NCBI GenBank assembly: GCA_024734555.1
Contig: JANPWX010000108.1
Span: 2,475,765 to 2,539,764 of the forward strand
Direction: 5' to 3'
Length of the DNA: 64,000 nt
Source of the DNA: Trochalopteron elliotii
Lineage: Eukaryota; Chordata; Aves; Passeriformes; Leiothrichidae
The first letter of the stretch is position 1, and each line of letters opens with the position of its first letter. Shown here in pieces: positions 45,811-61,600 of this stretch. A program made the position numbers and the translations under genes. The notes below the pieces were generated by a model. That model was given only the letters and a program-made list of their open reading frames with translations. It was not told the DNA's origin and did no database searches.

Positions 45811-46455
45811 TGTCCTGGTTTAGGACAAATCAGGGGAAGGTGTCCAGAAGGAGCCCCCCAGAAAACAAACCTCCACTATCCCTTCCCCCCCCCAGCTCTG
45901 GGTTTGGGAAGGAATTCCTCGGAGGAGAAGTGGAAAAAACCTATTTATTGACAAATAAACAAAACCACTCCGCAACACAAGGGAAAAGAAAAATAGCCCC
46001 AGATGATACTCAGGCAGTTGCTGTGAAGGGAGGGCACAGAGCTTCTCTCACAGGCCCCGGAGATCCCCAGATATTCCCAGGTCAGGTCCGGAGCCGGTCC
46101 AATGATCTTCGGGGCGGGGCGGGGGGAAAGAAAAGGGAGAGAAAAAGGGAAAAAAAACCGAAAGCAGCGGAAGTCAGCAAAAGCAAAAGCAAAAACAAAA
46201 GCAAAAACAAAAACAAAAGCAAAAGCAAAAACAAAGCCAGCAGCAAAGCAAAGCCAGCAGCCAAAAGCAAAAGCCAGCAGCAAAGCAAAAGCCAGCAGCC
46301 AAAAGCAAAGAAAAAAAAAACAAGAGCCCAAAACAAAAGTAGCCCCACCGCGGCAGAGCAGCCCGCCGAAGGGGGGGCAACTGTTAGACATAGCAATGTA
46401 GAATACAGGGACAAAGCTGCATGATTGGGATAGGAGGCACCGTCAACCCAGGACA
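45811..46455 (+). mobile_element. Solo LTR of an endogenous retrovirus (ERVL-like)
   Basis: 645 bases bounded by TGTCCTGG at the left and CCAGGACA at the right, a perfect terminal inverted repeat. It is flanked by the 5-base target duplication ACAAT (45806-45810 and 46456-46460). A possible polyadenylation signal AATAAA is at 45954-45959. There is no internal retroviral coding sequence, so this is a solo LTR left by recombination. The 5-base duplication suggests the ERVL class. An internal A-rich minisatellite at about 46170-46320 keeps the 204-codon frame at 45810-46424 open by chance (Lys/Ser/Asn repeats). Confidence 0.9.
46170..46320. repeat. A-rich minisatellite inside the solo LTR
   Basis: Alternating AGCAAA and ACAAAA units give way to repeats of AGCCAGCAGC-type units separated by AAAGCAAA. 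Purine-rich on the + strand. Confidence 0.85.
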
Positions 46456-46460
46456 ACAAT

Positions 46461-48360
46461 TCACACTAAAATTCTAAAAATATTTGAAGTTTGTTTTACT
46501 TCATCACATTTGGCACCCTGTTGCATTTTGTCTTCCACCAATGGTCTAGATGGCAAAATCCATTGAGTGTCTGGAGAAACAGAAAAGACAACCAAATAAT
46601 TCAGAGCTTTGTGGAACTGGATGTTGAATTGATAACTAAAAAATGCCCTTTTACACATAGAAGTGAGGTGCTGTATTGCCCTCAGCCTGCCCATTCACAG
46701 AAGTCTGGAGAAATTTAATTCCATGGGGCTACCCCTCCAGACAACAGTCATTTTCAATGTTAAACAAGAAAAACTTGGAGATTGAGTGTGGAATCAAAAG
46801 TATTTCTAGAAAGTATATACTAAATATATGTCAACAAAAAACTACATTTCAGAGTATCAGTGTTGATTCCTCCATGAGTTGTAAACAAGAAATGAAGCCA
46901 TGCCTACCTGATTCATAAATAAGCAGTAACACTGTCCCTACAGTTTCCACTCTTGCTACAAGAGACAGAGTAAGCCAATTCCTCAGATTTCCTTTAACAA
47001 ATAAACTGTTTATGTCCACCATCAGTCCCATTCCAAAGCTTAAGACAGAGCTCTGACAGCATCTCCAGTCTGAGCTGCATTCACCCCTGGTGACAAATAC
47101 AATAAATATGACAGCAGGAACATGCCTGCTGAAAGGACCATATCTTAAAAAAAGCCATGGCAGGCATTCCAACAGCAGCCTATCTTCATTTCCAGTAACA
47201 GCTACTCACCTACCTCAGGACCACTCACTTGTACTATTTGCAAAGTCAGGCAGGTGTGTGGGGTGCAAAGTTAACAATATCAACTTAATACAGTTCCCAT
47301 CTTAATACTAATTCCCAAGTATAAATTAAAAAGTATCTTTTAACTATCAAATTTCAGAGGAAAGAAGCTGGTGAGCATTTGAACATGGAGCCAAGTCCTT
47401 CCTATCCTTGCTGTGACTCCTAGAGACACACAGCAGCCCATGCATGGAACAGCTGCCGTGACACAAACGGTTCATTTTTTTAACTTTGCCACTCTTCAGG
47501 AGAGCATTTCCTAAATTGAAAAGCTTTTCACTCCAAAATGAAAATGCCTATAAATTGAGTTAAATCCACATTTCTTCTGCCTCCCCCATTTCTTTTGCCA
47601 CCCTTCATCCATACATTAATTACAAGGGGTTACTTTGTAGCTTTATGACTTTTAAAGTAGCTTTTAAATTTTTCTGTCCTCTAGTGGGATTGAATTTCTT
47701 TTGGCAGAATCTTTGCAAAGAAGGGGAAGGGAGGGCAGAAGGGTGGCAAAAGAATAAATGCATATAAACCTCTCCAATTCTTGAAATGGGTAAGGAATAC
47801 ACATCTGGTTCATCTTCAACATCTATGACACCCATCTGTTTTAAAATAATCAGCTGGAAGATCTTCTGACAAAAGTGGGATTTTCATGATTTTCATTTGT
47901 TTTTCAGTGGATACAATATTTCCTATGGTTATGACCTGCAGTGAAGATGATGAGAAAGTTGTTTTTTCCTTAGGACTGACACTTCACCATTCTGTCTGTG
48001 ACTCAGGGCAGGGAGGGTACCGAGAGCTCACTCAGCAGGGCAAGGAAGAGCTGACCTTTTCCTGCCAGTGGGAGCTTCATGAACTTTTCCATGTGCTTGG
48101 GCTGCTGCCAAGTTGCCACACTCATTATTTATGCGCTGGTTTGGCCACAGTGAGTTGCTTGCTTGGTTCAGCTCCGCTGACGTAAGGAGAACACAGGGAA
48201 CGCGTCGTCTGCAAAAACAGAACCAGAGTCTGGAGGAGCCGAGAAAGGTTCGTATGCCTGGGGACTTCAAAGTCTAAGAGAGTTTTGATTTTGTACTGCA
48301 CATGTGGAAGACTTAAGTGTAACATGGTAAGTTCTTCAAGCGCTGCCTGGTAATGTTACT
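46461..48360. other. Spacer left of METTL21C
   Basis: No exon recognised. CpGs become more frequent around 48160-48250, where a CRE-like TGACGTAA occurs at 48179-48186. Confidence 0.45.
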
Positions 48361-48500
48361 CTAAATAACCTGCAATCTGACTGGCTGGAGGGGAAAGTTA
48401 TTCTTTTCAGGTGCACGCCTGTATAAAAACCTCTGGAGTGTGCATCCACCCACAGGAAGCTTCCCATGCCCTCTGTCACATCAGGTACCCACACAGCTGC
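48361..48500 (+). promoter_or_regulatory. Candidate TATA-type promoter for METTL21C
   Basis: TATAAAAA at 48422-48429, with an MEF2-like CTAAATAA at 48361-48368 and an E-box CAGCTG at 48494-48499. A start near 48452 could produce a short leader exon ending at a donor TCAG|GTACCC (48484). METTL21C is muscle-expressed in mammals, which suits these motifs, and the coding exon at 52534 clearly begins at a splice acceptor, so an upstream leader exon must exist. The assignment is inference; the CpG-richer stretch at 48160-48260 is the alternative. Confidence 0.25.
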
Positions 48501-51500
48501 CCAGCTAACCTTGTCTGACGTGCCTTTGTGTTCCCTGCTAACTAACAAGAGAAATACCTTTCTCTGAATTCTTGTATTTCAGGTCAGCTCTGTGAGCCAA
48601 CAGAATCCAGCTCTCTCTTTCCTGCGGAGTGACGGTCACTGCTGGCTTACGGTATTTGGGTGGGTTTATCTTGTAGATTCAAAGATCACCTAGATTTACT
48701 ATAGTGATGTTCCTAGCATTGACATTTCCTTTATTTCCTAGCATTTGCATTGTTGGTGGGATTTTTTTAAGCTTAGTGCACAGTAACATGAGAAAGCAGC
48801 ATGAGCTCTAAGAAACAGATGTTAATGTATGGTATGAGTATGGTTAAGCCCTATCTTGCAAAGAACAGACTGCAATTACATTTTCCATGTGAGCAAATGA
48901 AATTGGCTTTTGCCCAAATACTTCAACTAACATAGACTACACTGAGCAACTCTGTGTTGAGATGAAACGCATTTTAGCAGAGTTGTGTTTACAGCTGAAG
49001 ACCCAGTGACACAGCACTGCTCACTAACCTACTTTTTTTTGGCTATGTAACCGGATATTAAAAACTCTTTCTGAGCAATTGATTTCAGTAGTTCAGGAGG
49101 CACAATGTTTATTCTTATAGGAGATAAATTGCTACCGTAAGGTTTACCATCATCTTACAATTTGCCCCTAAGTGCTACCTTGTTAATTTTATGTAATATT
49201 GTCAAATAGATATAGTTTTGTGAATTATTCTTTCATCCTTAGGTTCTGAAGAAATCAAATGCAATTTTCTAAGTTTTGTTCACAACAGCTTAAGACTATT
49301 AATGAAGTCAATACTGGTTTAACAACTCTAAAAGAGTTTAGATAATTACTTTCCAACAAGACTAATTTGGAAAAAAACCTGGCTGCTAATATTCAGAAAG
49401 AGCCAACATTTTCTAAGGGAACAGATTTTGCTTGCAACATTATCAAACCAAAGTTCTTTCAGAGATATATAGTTTTTAGTAAAATATGGATCAAAAAAAG
49501 TCAAAACAGTGAGAAATGTTATTTTTTATAATTCTAGGAGCACAGCAGCAACTTGAACATATTACACATAGGGAATACAATAATGCAAACACCACCTATT
49601 TGCAAACAGCTTCTCGATATTCACTTGTGCCTGTAGCCTTCAGGAACAATTTGTCATTTTAAATGATAAATAAAGCTGTGCATCATTAAGGCCAAGATGC
49701 TAATATACTTGAATTCTTGAATTTATAAGATTAAAACTGTCCTGTAGTTTGCAGCTAAAAAAAGACGTATTCTTAACTCTTATGAAATATGTCATTGAAT
49801 AATTATGGCAGTAAAATGAACATGCATATATATACATATATACACACTTATAAACTCCTTTCTGTTTAGCAAAACTACACCTCTACAAGATATTATTACA
49901 GCATCCAGAAACTCCAGCCAAAAACCAGAGCCCAGTGTGTCAGGTGACATGCAAACACAGAGTGCGTAGTGTTTATCCCCCCAAATCACCACCTAGTAGC
50001 TCAGGCAGCTTATGACTTAAGGACCACACAAGCAGCAGTGTAACCACTGGTGTGGATTTTAGGCTTCCTGATCATTTTAATGGATTTAGGAAAGCCAGCA
50101 AGGTTTCTTTATAAATATTTAAGCAGTCTCCCATTTTAGGAGAACTCAAAGGACAAAGTGAGGGAAAGATAATGATTTTTAATTTGAAAATGTAACATAA
50201 CATATCTAATCGAGTTCGAGCTCAGTCTGAATGAGTGATAATAGGGTATACACATATATCAGGATCAGAGATACCATTTTAAGTGCTGCAGGTACTTAAT
50301 AACTGATCAACAAATTTGTATTTATTAAGCATGTTTCCAAGCTATTTTCTGGAATTCACTGCCACCCACAGCCAACTGAAATTTTGGCCTGTTGTAGTAA
50401 GAACTTGTTTAAGCAAGGAAAAAAATACAGGGGGATCACTTTCCACCCAAACTGACAAATTAACAGTTTACTCTTTAAATAAGCCTTCTGGTTTTATACA
50501 CAGTAGAGTACTGGATAAGGTAAAGTTTTCTTCTGCCAGAATTGGCTTTTACACCTAAACAGCACAAATCATGCTACAAGAGCCTTACAAAAAACCCCAC
50601 CAAAACAAACACTCACCCCCAAACCCCCAAATATGAGAATGTAGCGCTCTGCAAGTTTCAGCATAAAATGTTCAGACGACTATGTTTTCAACCAAATGTC
50701 TTCTGACTGTAGCCATCACCAGTTCTGACAGATTCTTCTCTTTCCATTATGTACCTTCCCAATTGCACAAGTCTGAAAATATTTTTCATAGAGATTTCGT
50801 AAAACATTAAAACATGAGCAGATTTTATTCTAGCTTAAGGCATGAAAAGGAGATGTTGCTCAGATCCAGAAGCCTACTTTTGATTAAATGAAAAAAAAAA
50901 ACCCATTGCTGTTGGAAGGAGGCACATAGTGGTGGCACATGGAATGTGAACATGGATGCACTCACTCATGTCAGGGGATGCAGTGACTGCACCATTAACT
51001 TCAGTCTCTTACCTACCATTGTTGTACCTCAAATCACACACCATGGGGAAAAGCCAGATCTTGTTACTAGCCAGATGGAGGCCCTCTGAAGAAGAGAAAA
51101 AAGAGAAAAAAAAAAAAAAAAAGAAAAAAAGAAGAAAAAAAAGAAGAAAAAAGGTGCAGAAATTGATTTAAAGCACTTTAAAGCACTCTTTTCTGTACCA
51201 CTACAAAATCACTGCCAAGACAAAGTAAACACAGTGTGAGAGGAATTAGAACAGAAATCCTGTCCTTGTGAATAAACAGAGCAGCAATAAGGAATATATC
51301 AGGTATCAGTAGAATTGCAATGGTGTCACAATATCATGTGCAAATTAAATCACGTCAGCAGTCACACTGCTCCTCAAAAAACTACCTGCAAGCATTGCTA
51401 AACATCTTGGCCACTGCCAAAGATTTACCCCTTCCAGTGAGGATATGTAAAACAGTCTGCTACTCTATGATGCAACCCAAATGATACAGCCCTTCATCTG

Positions 51501-52533
51501 CAGTGCTTGTGGCTGGAGAGAGCAAATATGCAATCTCAAAAACAAGCTGAATGGATAGATGTTTTTATCATGAATAAAAACACAGCTCACACCACCCATC
51601 ATGTTATGTGGAAAAGGTGAACTTGTAAAGCCTCTGGCCAGAGCAAGTTATGAACCTTTTGCTCTTTACATATAGATGTGTCTGCGTATATATCTATATA
51701 TATATTTCCACAAACTCACAGATACATGCATATATATAGGTGCTTCACTGAAGAAAACTCTAATCAAGCAAAGAATTTCACTGGCCTATATCTCTCCAAG
51801 CCAATCTATATCAAGTCCTGTTCCTTCTTCATTGATGTCAGCTGGTATCAATCAGTTCCTTCTTAGATTGGGTGCTGCCCAATCCTACACAATCCCCTAC
51901 ATTGGCGATGCACAGAGAGAGTTGTCCCAAAAGCCTTATGGATTCAATCTTCTCATTGCAATGATTTCCTGACTGCCATCTGCATCATCTGCAGTTCACT
52001 GCATTTCACTGTAATTGAGTTAGCTGTTCTGCAGGAAAAGACAGAGAACTCTGTGCAAGGAGACAAAATCAAGAGCACTGACTGCAGCAAATGAAACAGC
52101 TTTATCTCTGGAATCGTAAGTCCCAAGTTCTTTGAAAACAGTAAATTACAGATAAAAAGTCACAGATATTAAAAGACAGTTATCTTTCTCAGCTATCACT
52201 AACTTATAAGAGTAGCTCAGGTTGACTAGTGGTGTCAATTCAGGGAGATAATGCAAAACTTCTGCATAAATGATAAAATAAACACAACAATAAAAATGAT
52301 AAATGAGAGAGAATAAAAATTCTGACAGCATCACTATATTCCCAGAAACAGCTCGTACCACCCGGTGGAGTGGGGATGTCACATCTCATCCCATTTCTTC
52401 AATCCATCACTGAAAAAAACCCCAAAAGGCCACCAAAGGCCACCTAAATTACTCACTCTCTTTTTCCAGTCATATGTTATATAAGAGAGTGCCTGCAAGA
52501 TTTTGTAACATTATTTTTCCCCTTCTGTTTCAG
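48501..52533 (+). other. Probable first intron or upstream region of METTL21C
   Basis: AT-rich, no coding exon recognised. Holds TA-rich microsatellites near 49826-49845 and 51688-51704 and a purine tract at 51088-51153. Confidence 0.4.
51088..51153. repeat. Purine (A/G) tract
   Basis: Sixty-six bases of only A and G, mostly GAAAA- and GAA-type units. The Lys-rich frame over it is an artefact. Confidence 0.9.
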
Positions 52534-52543
52534 CTCTTCTACC

Positions 52544-56635
<4,092 letters not shown>

Positions 56636-57003
56636 AAAGAAAACTATTACTGATCTTGATTTAGTAGCAGCACCTCACAGACTGGAATGCTTTCCAAGAT
56701 TATGCTGCATCTTTGGTGCATTTATGGTTATAAAGTTGCAGTTGCATCCGAGTTTTGCATTGCAAGTATTAAAAAAACCAGCAAGGCAAAAGATACAGCA
56801 GTTTGTCTCTGGTTGATACATATGACCTGCTCAAACTGACCAACTCCCCTCCACTGAAGGAACAACATTAGTAAGAACGCTTTAACAAAAAGCATTGATC
56901 TTCTGGGCCGCACTGAATCTCTGCTGTTTGTGAGCTGCTTTCTTTCATCAAGTTTTATTTAGGTACTCATCCAGAAACCAATACAATTTTTAGCTTCAGT
57001 ATT

Positions 57004-57079
57004 TTTATTCATTATAAAAATCTTTGAAAGTATCAGAGTGAACATGGTGGTTTTTGATCTTCAACTTCGCATATTTATT
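57004..57079 (-). terminator. Probable polyadenylation signals of TPP2
   Basis: TTTATT at 57074-57079 and 57004-57009 read AATAAA on the - strand, about 730-800 bases after the TPP2 stop. Confidence 0.45.
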
Positions 57080-57105
57080 CTGCTGTGTTTTATATTTTTA
57101 ACATT

Positions 57106-57111
57106 AATAAA
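57106..57111 (+). terminator. Probable polyadenylation signal of METTL21C
   Basis: First AATAAA downstream of the METTL21C stop, 471 bases after it. Confidence 0.5.
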
Positions 57112-57803
57112 CATCTATGTATAGCTTTACAATATCTGATCAAGATGTAACTGTCTGGCACTTTTACACATGTATCAGGCTGTCCTGATATTCAGCTTCA
57201 TCAAGATTTCTGAGTTTGCCTGAAATCACTCCAAAATTAAGAGTTTTGAAAATTTACAAGAGTACCTATGCATCAGCAATTCCAAAAAACATTGTAACAT
57301 TTTGAGAGGTTGAATTTTTCTTAAAAACATTAAATGTAAACTCTTGCAAACAATACAGGTGTCCATTATTTTCATCTAATAAGTAAGATTTTAGCTACTC
57401 TTGAAGTAGCTTTAAGGCCTTCATACAATTGAAATTAAGATCAAACATGTTAAAATTCAGTGTACCATAAAAAATACAGAACTTTTACAGGTTTGCAGTT
57501 AAAAGTAACAGTTCAGAACATAACATGCATGCAGTAATTCTTTCCAAACAAATTCCAAATCCTTGATGTTGGCAGTTCTGGCACATCCATTGCCAGCAAT
57601 GGGATGCACAATAAGGAGACTCCCTGATGACTGGAGTTAGGTTAACAGGTATTAAGCCATACCCAGGTGCCTTTACTGATAAATACACACAATTTAATAC
57701 TCAGCATTCAGTAATGAAAACATGCGTTCAAATAAAAAGTCAAACCTCTCTTTTCCTATCCTGTCCCATATAAAATCATCTTAATTATACAATTGTTGAT
57801 TCT

Positions 57804-58673
57804 CTAGAATACACAATAATCAGGTGGATACATGACAGGAAGCCAATTTGCAGTGAAAGTTGCACAGTGAGTCCATCCAAGCAACTTCATTAGCTGAAGA
57901 AAAAAAGCAAACATGAAAAAAAATGAGTCTTCCAGTTTTAAACATTTAAATCTAAACAAACACTGCACTGATATCAACTATTTACTAACAATTGAAATGC
58001 CTATTATTATGTCAACTATTTACTAACAATGTAAAAATGTCTATTACCAGAAAAACATCAGACTGGAGATCTGGTAAGCTTTGAATTCCTCAGTCCTGAA
58101 AGGGGGACCCCTCCTCCCCATTTTATATGATCCATATTCTTTCAACGTAATGCACAACAATTTCATCTTAGGAATTCCCATTAATTCTCCATTAAATTCT
58201 ATGAGCAGTAATTATAATTAATAATAGTAAAAAATAACAGTGGTTAAACAGCAACATAAGGGGATTTTTATGCAGATATCTTTAAGTTGTCTCTACTTTC
58301 CTTCATGCCCAAAGTAAGTTCCAAAAAATAAATCTGCTAAAAACAACAGTTACAAACAAGTTATTCTAGAAAATGAAAGGAAAAAAATCACTGTTTAAAA
58401 TGAAGGCTGAGTTACAAAGCATGGATAATGTTAAAAAGTTACATTTAGTGCTTTCTAAAATGAGAAGAGCACAAAAAATCCAGACTTATATTTTCCTTCT
58501 GAAAGCTCACACAGCATGAATGCAGCCCCATTACTCGACCAAACACTCCTTACCTGAATGCAGTTTTTTAAGTTGTCCTTTGTTGGCTTCTCTTCTGCAA
58601 GTTTTGTGGCAAACTTGAGACCTCTCCCATACATTTTATTTACCAATGCATGCTTATAGGCAAAAGTCAAAAC
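57804..58673 (-). CDS. TPP2: Tripeptidyl-peptidase II, last two coding exons
   Basis: TPP2 is a giant cytosolic subtilisin-family serine exopeptidase that removes tripeptides and assembles into spindle complexes. Only its C-terminal end is here. The penultimate exon 58673-58554 encodes 40 residues ([18 protein letters not shown] to DNLKNCIQ). The last exon 57893-57804 encodes 29 residues ([18 protein letters not shown] to MYPPDYCVF) and ends in TAG. Both have proper splice sites (ATTGTAG acceptor, CAG|GTAAGG donor, TCTTCAG acceptor) and phase 0 joints, and they match the human TPP2 C terminus almost residue for residue. The catalytic N-terminal domain lies off the right edge. I could not place further TPP2 exons between 58674 and 64000 with confidence. 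Confidence 0.95.
57974..58030. repeat. Two-copy direct repeat in the last TPP2 intron
   Basis: The 19-base sequence 'tcaactatttactaacaat' occurs at 57974-57992 and 58012-58030. The flanking unit is similar (ATG, CTATTA), suggesting an imperfect 38-base tandem duplication. Confidence 0.8.
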
Positions 58674-61600
58674 CTACAATGCAAATTAGAAAAAACAAAG
58701 CAAATTAGGTACTTTAGTATCTTACAAGGCTTCAAGTAATATCAAATTCTGTTCAGGTAGCAGAAGCGATTCAAAGTAAAACATTTACACAAGATATTTG
58801 CAGTATAACAGATGATTCACAGTAGTAGTAATAAACATGAACTTCCTAGAGACTATTTCTGACTTCACAAACATATTTGACTTCAGAACTTACGTAACAC
58901 AGATTCACTATTTTAATTTTTTGTCACATTTCTAGCTTCTTTGGATTTTCATTCTCTACAGGCAACTGTATGGCATATTAAAAAGATAATTAAAGAATCA
59001 CCAACCAGGCAGGTGTATTTTTGACCCAGAGAAGCAAAAACCAAATTGAGAATTTTAATTCCTAGGCAGTCACAAACTTACTGTAGAAACAAGTATGAAT
59101 GTAACACAGTGAATGATATATACAGACAAAGACAGAGAAATGTACATAATTATAAACAAGCAATGAAGACAGGTAAGCATGAAGACAAGCCTCAGGTTTC
59201 AGGTCAGCTCCTCACTACTGGTAATTTTTTAAGAAGAAATTATTAAAAAAGCTCCTTCTTGATAATATTATTTCTAAAAAGCCAGCTTACAGTCCTTACC
59301 AATTCAGTAGTTCATATGAGCAAATGAATGTGTCTACCTAAGACCTAATGTAAAATAAATCAGGTTCTTAACACCCGAACACTGACAGCATTCAGGGTGT
59401 TCCAAGATGGTTCAAACCATTTCACTGGCTGTAGCACTAAGAATTGGAGCAATCAAGACACTTTCATATATTCCCTTTGGAATACTCATAGTAAACAAGA
59501 TATTTTTTTATTTTTTACTGAAGAGTGACATAGCAGTAAAGTTGGTGAATATGGTGGTGTGTCTGTTGTTGGCCGTGTTTATGAAATCTTTTTGCTATTC
59601 ATTTCCCCTCATTCATTACAACATTTTTCCTTTGCTCTGATTCCATAATAAAGGTTGAAGATTTCCCACTTACAGTATCCCATTACAAAAAGCTAACAAA
59701 AACCCTTCAAGGATGGTCAGAAATACATTTTGCATTACAGAAAAAAAAAAAATACTTCAAGAATATAAACATTAAGGAACCAGTTATCTGAATCTTGCAA
59801 GGAGTGAAGAATCTGTCTAGTTTTAGCAGCCTGAACACTTCCACTTAAGGTTAATCACATCCACAAGTGTTTTCAGGATCAATAAACAGTTAAAATATAA
59901 AAAAGAAATAAACTTTAATTATCAAGCAAGTCAAGGTGTAATTTTGAAGGTTCAAGATACCATGCCAAAGTACTCAAGAGCTGCTCATTCTTCTTCTGTC
60001 TTCAAATACTTATTTTGCTGTGTTGAAATACTCACTTAAGCTGTTGTAGCTTGCAACACACACATATATGCAACAATGAGCATACAGCACCATTCACATA
60101 CACAATTTTCCAAATACTGCTATTGGAAAAATACTCCGCATGCTGCATTCTCAATCCAATTATTTTGGATATTTTCCTAAAGCAAAACACATTGGCAAAC
60201 ATTTCTGAATAACTGCTCAGTGGATCCATTAGCAGATTTAGTTGGCTAAACTAAACTTAAAATAAATTTCTGTTCTGTAAAAGATGATAGAATCACAAAA
60301 CAAAACAAAAAAAAAAACAACCAAAAAAAAAATCAAATGAAAAATGCACTGGAGCTCTCAGCAAATATAACATTTCGGAGGCTAACCAGAAATAATGTCA
60401 CTGCTCTATGAAGAAAGCTCTTACCTGACCCTGTAAGTTTTGAATGGCTACTGAACATCAGTGATAAAGGCAGGAGGAAAGCCACTTGACAGCATTTCTT
60501 TCGTAACAGGGCTTCCTAGAGTTTTTGTGGCAAGAAAACAAAGCATTTTACGAAATACCCTTGCCCCGGCCAAATAAAAGGTTGGGTATTTCTAAATCAG
60601 AAAAAGGTTCTCTGCTGAACCAAAAGGCTGAAAACAATGCTCCAAGAGCTCTTGACATAGGACAATAATTTCTGTCTTAATGTTCAGAAAAAAAACCCCA
60701 ATCAACTGTAAACAAGTTCAGCAAAACTACTAAAACTTCATTAGCACTTTAGAAGTTACGAACAATGCATGAGCTGCTTTACAATCAGAATTTGTTTACA
60801 AACAAAAGATGTTAGATAAGAAATAGTACTTTACAACTTGTACACATATTGGCCAAATTAAGCCTTATAGATAAAGTACTGCAAACTTTATAAGATCCCA
60901 GAAATAAAGGTTATGATTCCTTGATATGTGTAAGGAAAATATAAACTGGAGTGATATTAAGATATAACAGAGAAAACAGCTGCTAACTGAATGTATAAAA
61001 CCATCAAATAAACGTATTTGTAGTATCAAAAACCAAACTTAGATGAAAGAACAGTAATGACTTCAAAGTATTTGACATTATTTCATAACTATATAATGAA
61101 ACAAATTATGTAATAAATATAATGAAGGCCAGCTTTTGCATAACAAGCAATATGGGCCAGAAATTGTACAAAGAACAATAAAAGGGTATTGAGAAAAGGC
61201 AATGTGTACTTCTAGGATAGTGGAGGGCAAAAAAAAAATCACTGTTAGATACTTTATTCCCCAAGCTAACAGCCTGGAATACTACATGTGCTAGGAGCCA
61301 GACCCATGAAAGTGTTTGGATGTCCACCTCCTAACTAGCTGCCTAACTTGCCATTGGCTATAAAAATGCACATTTAGGACAGTAAAATGTTGAAATGATC
61401 TCTCCAAAGACATTTGTGGGGTTGAAGTATTTCAAAGCTAGAAAACACTCCTTAAAAAACTGTTTGAATCCAGCAATACTAAAACACCTAATGAAACTTT
61501 TCCAGTATGCTAATGTCGTTGCCTGTGGACACAGACTTACATAATAAATTAATCATTTAAAGAGCTGATTAAAATAAACTTACGTTTACATGTAGTTAAA

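Larger units (their letters stand above)
56636..57803. other. Convergent 3' UTR region of METTL21C and TPP2
   Basis: Holds both 3' UTRs. A + strand AATAAA for METTL21C lies at 57106-57111. - strand AATAAA signals for TPP2 read as TTTATT at 57074-57079, 57004-57009 and 56956-56961. No other gene is visible. Confidence 0.6.

Noticed and set aside
45810..46424. 204-codon Lys/Ser/Asn-rich frame
   Set aside because: It lies entirely within the solo LTR and is kept open by the internal A-rich minisatellite.
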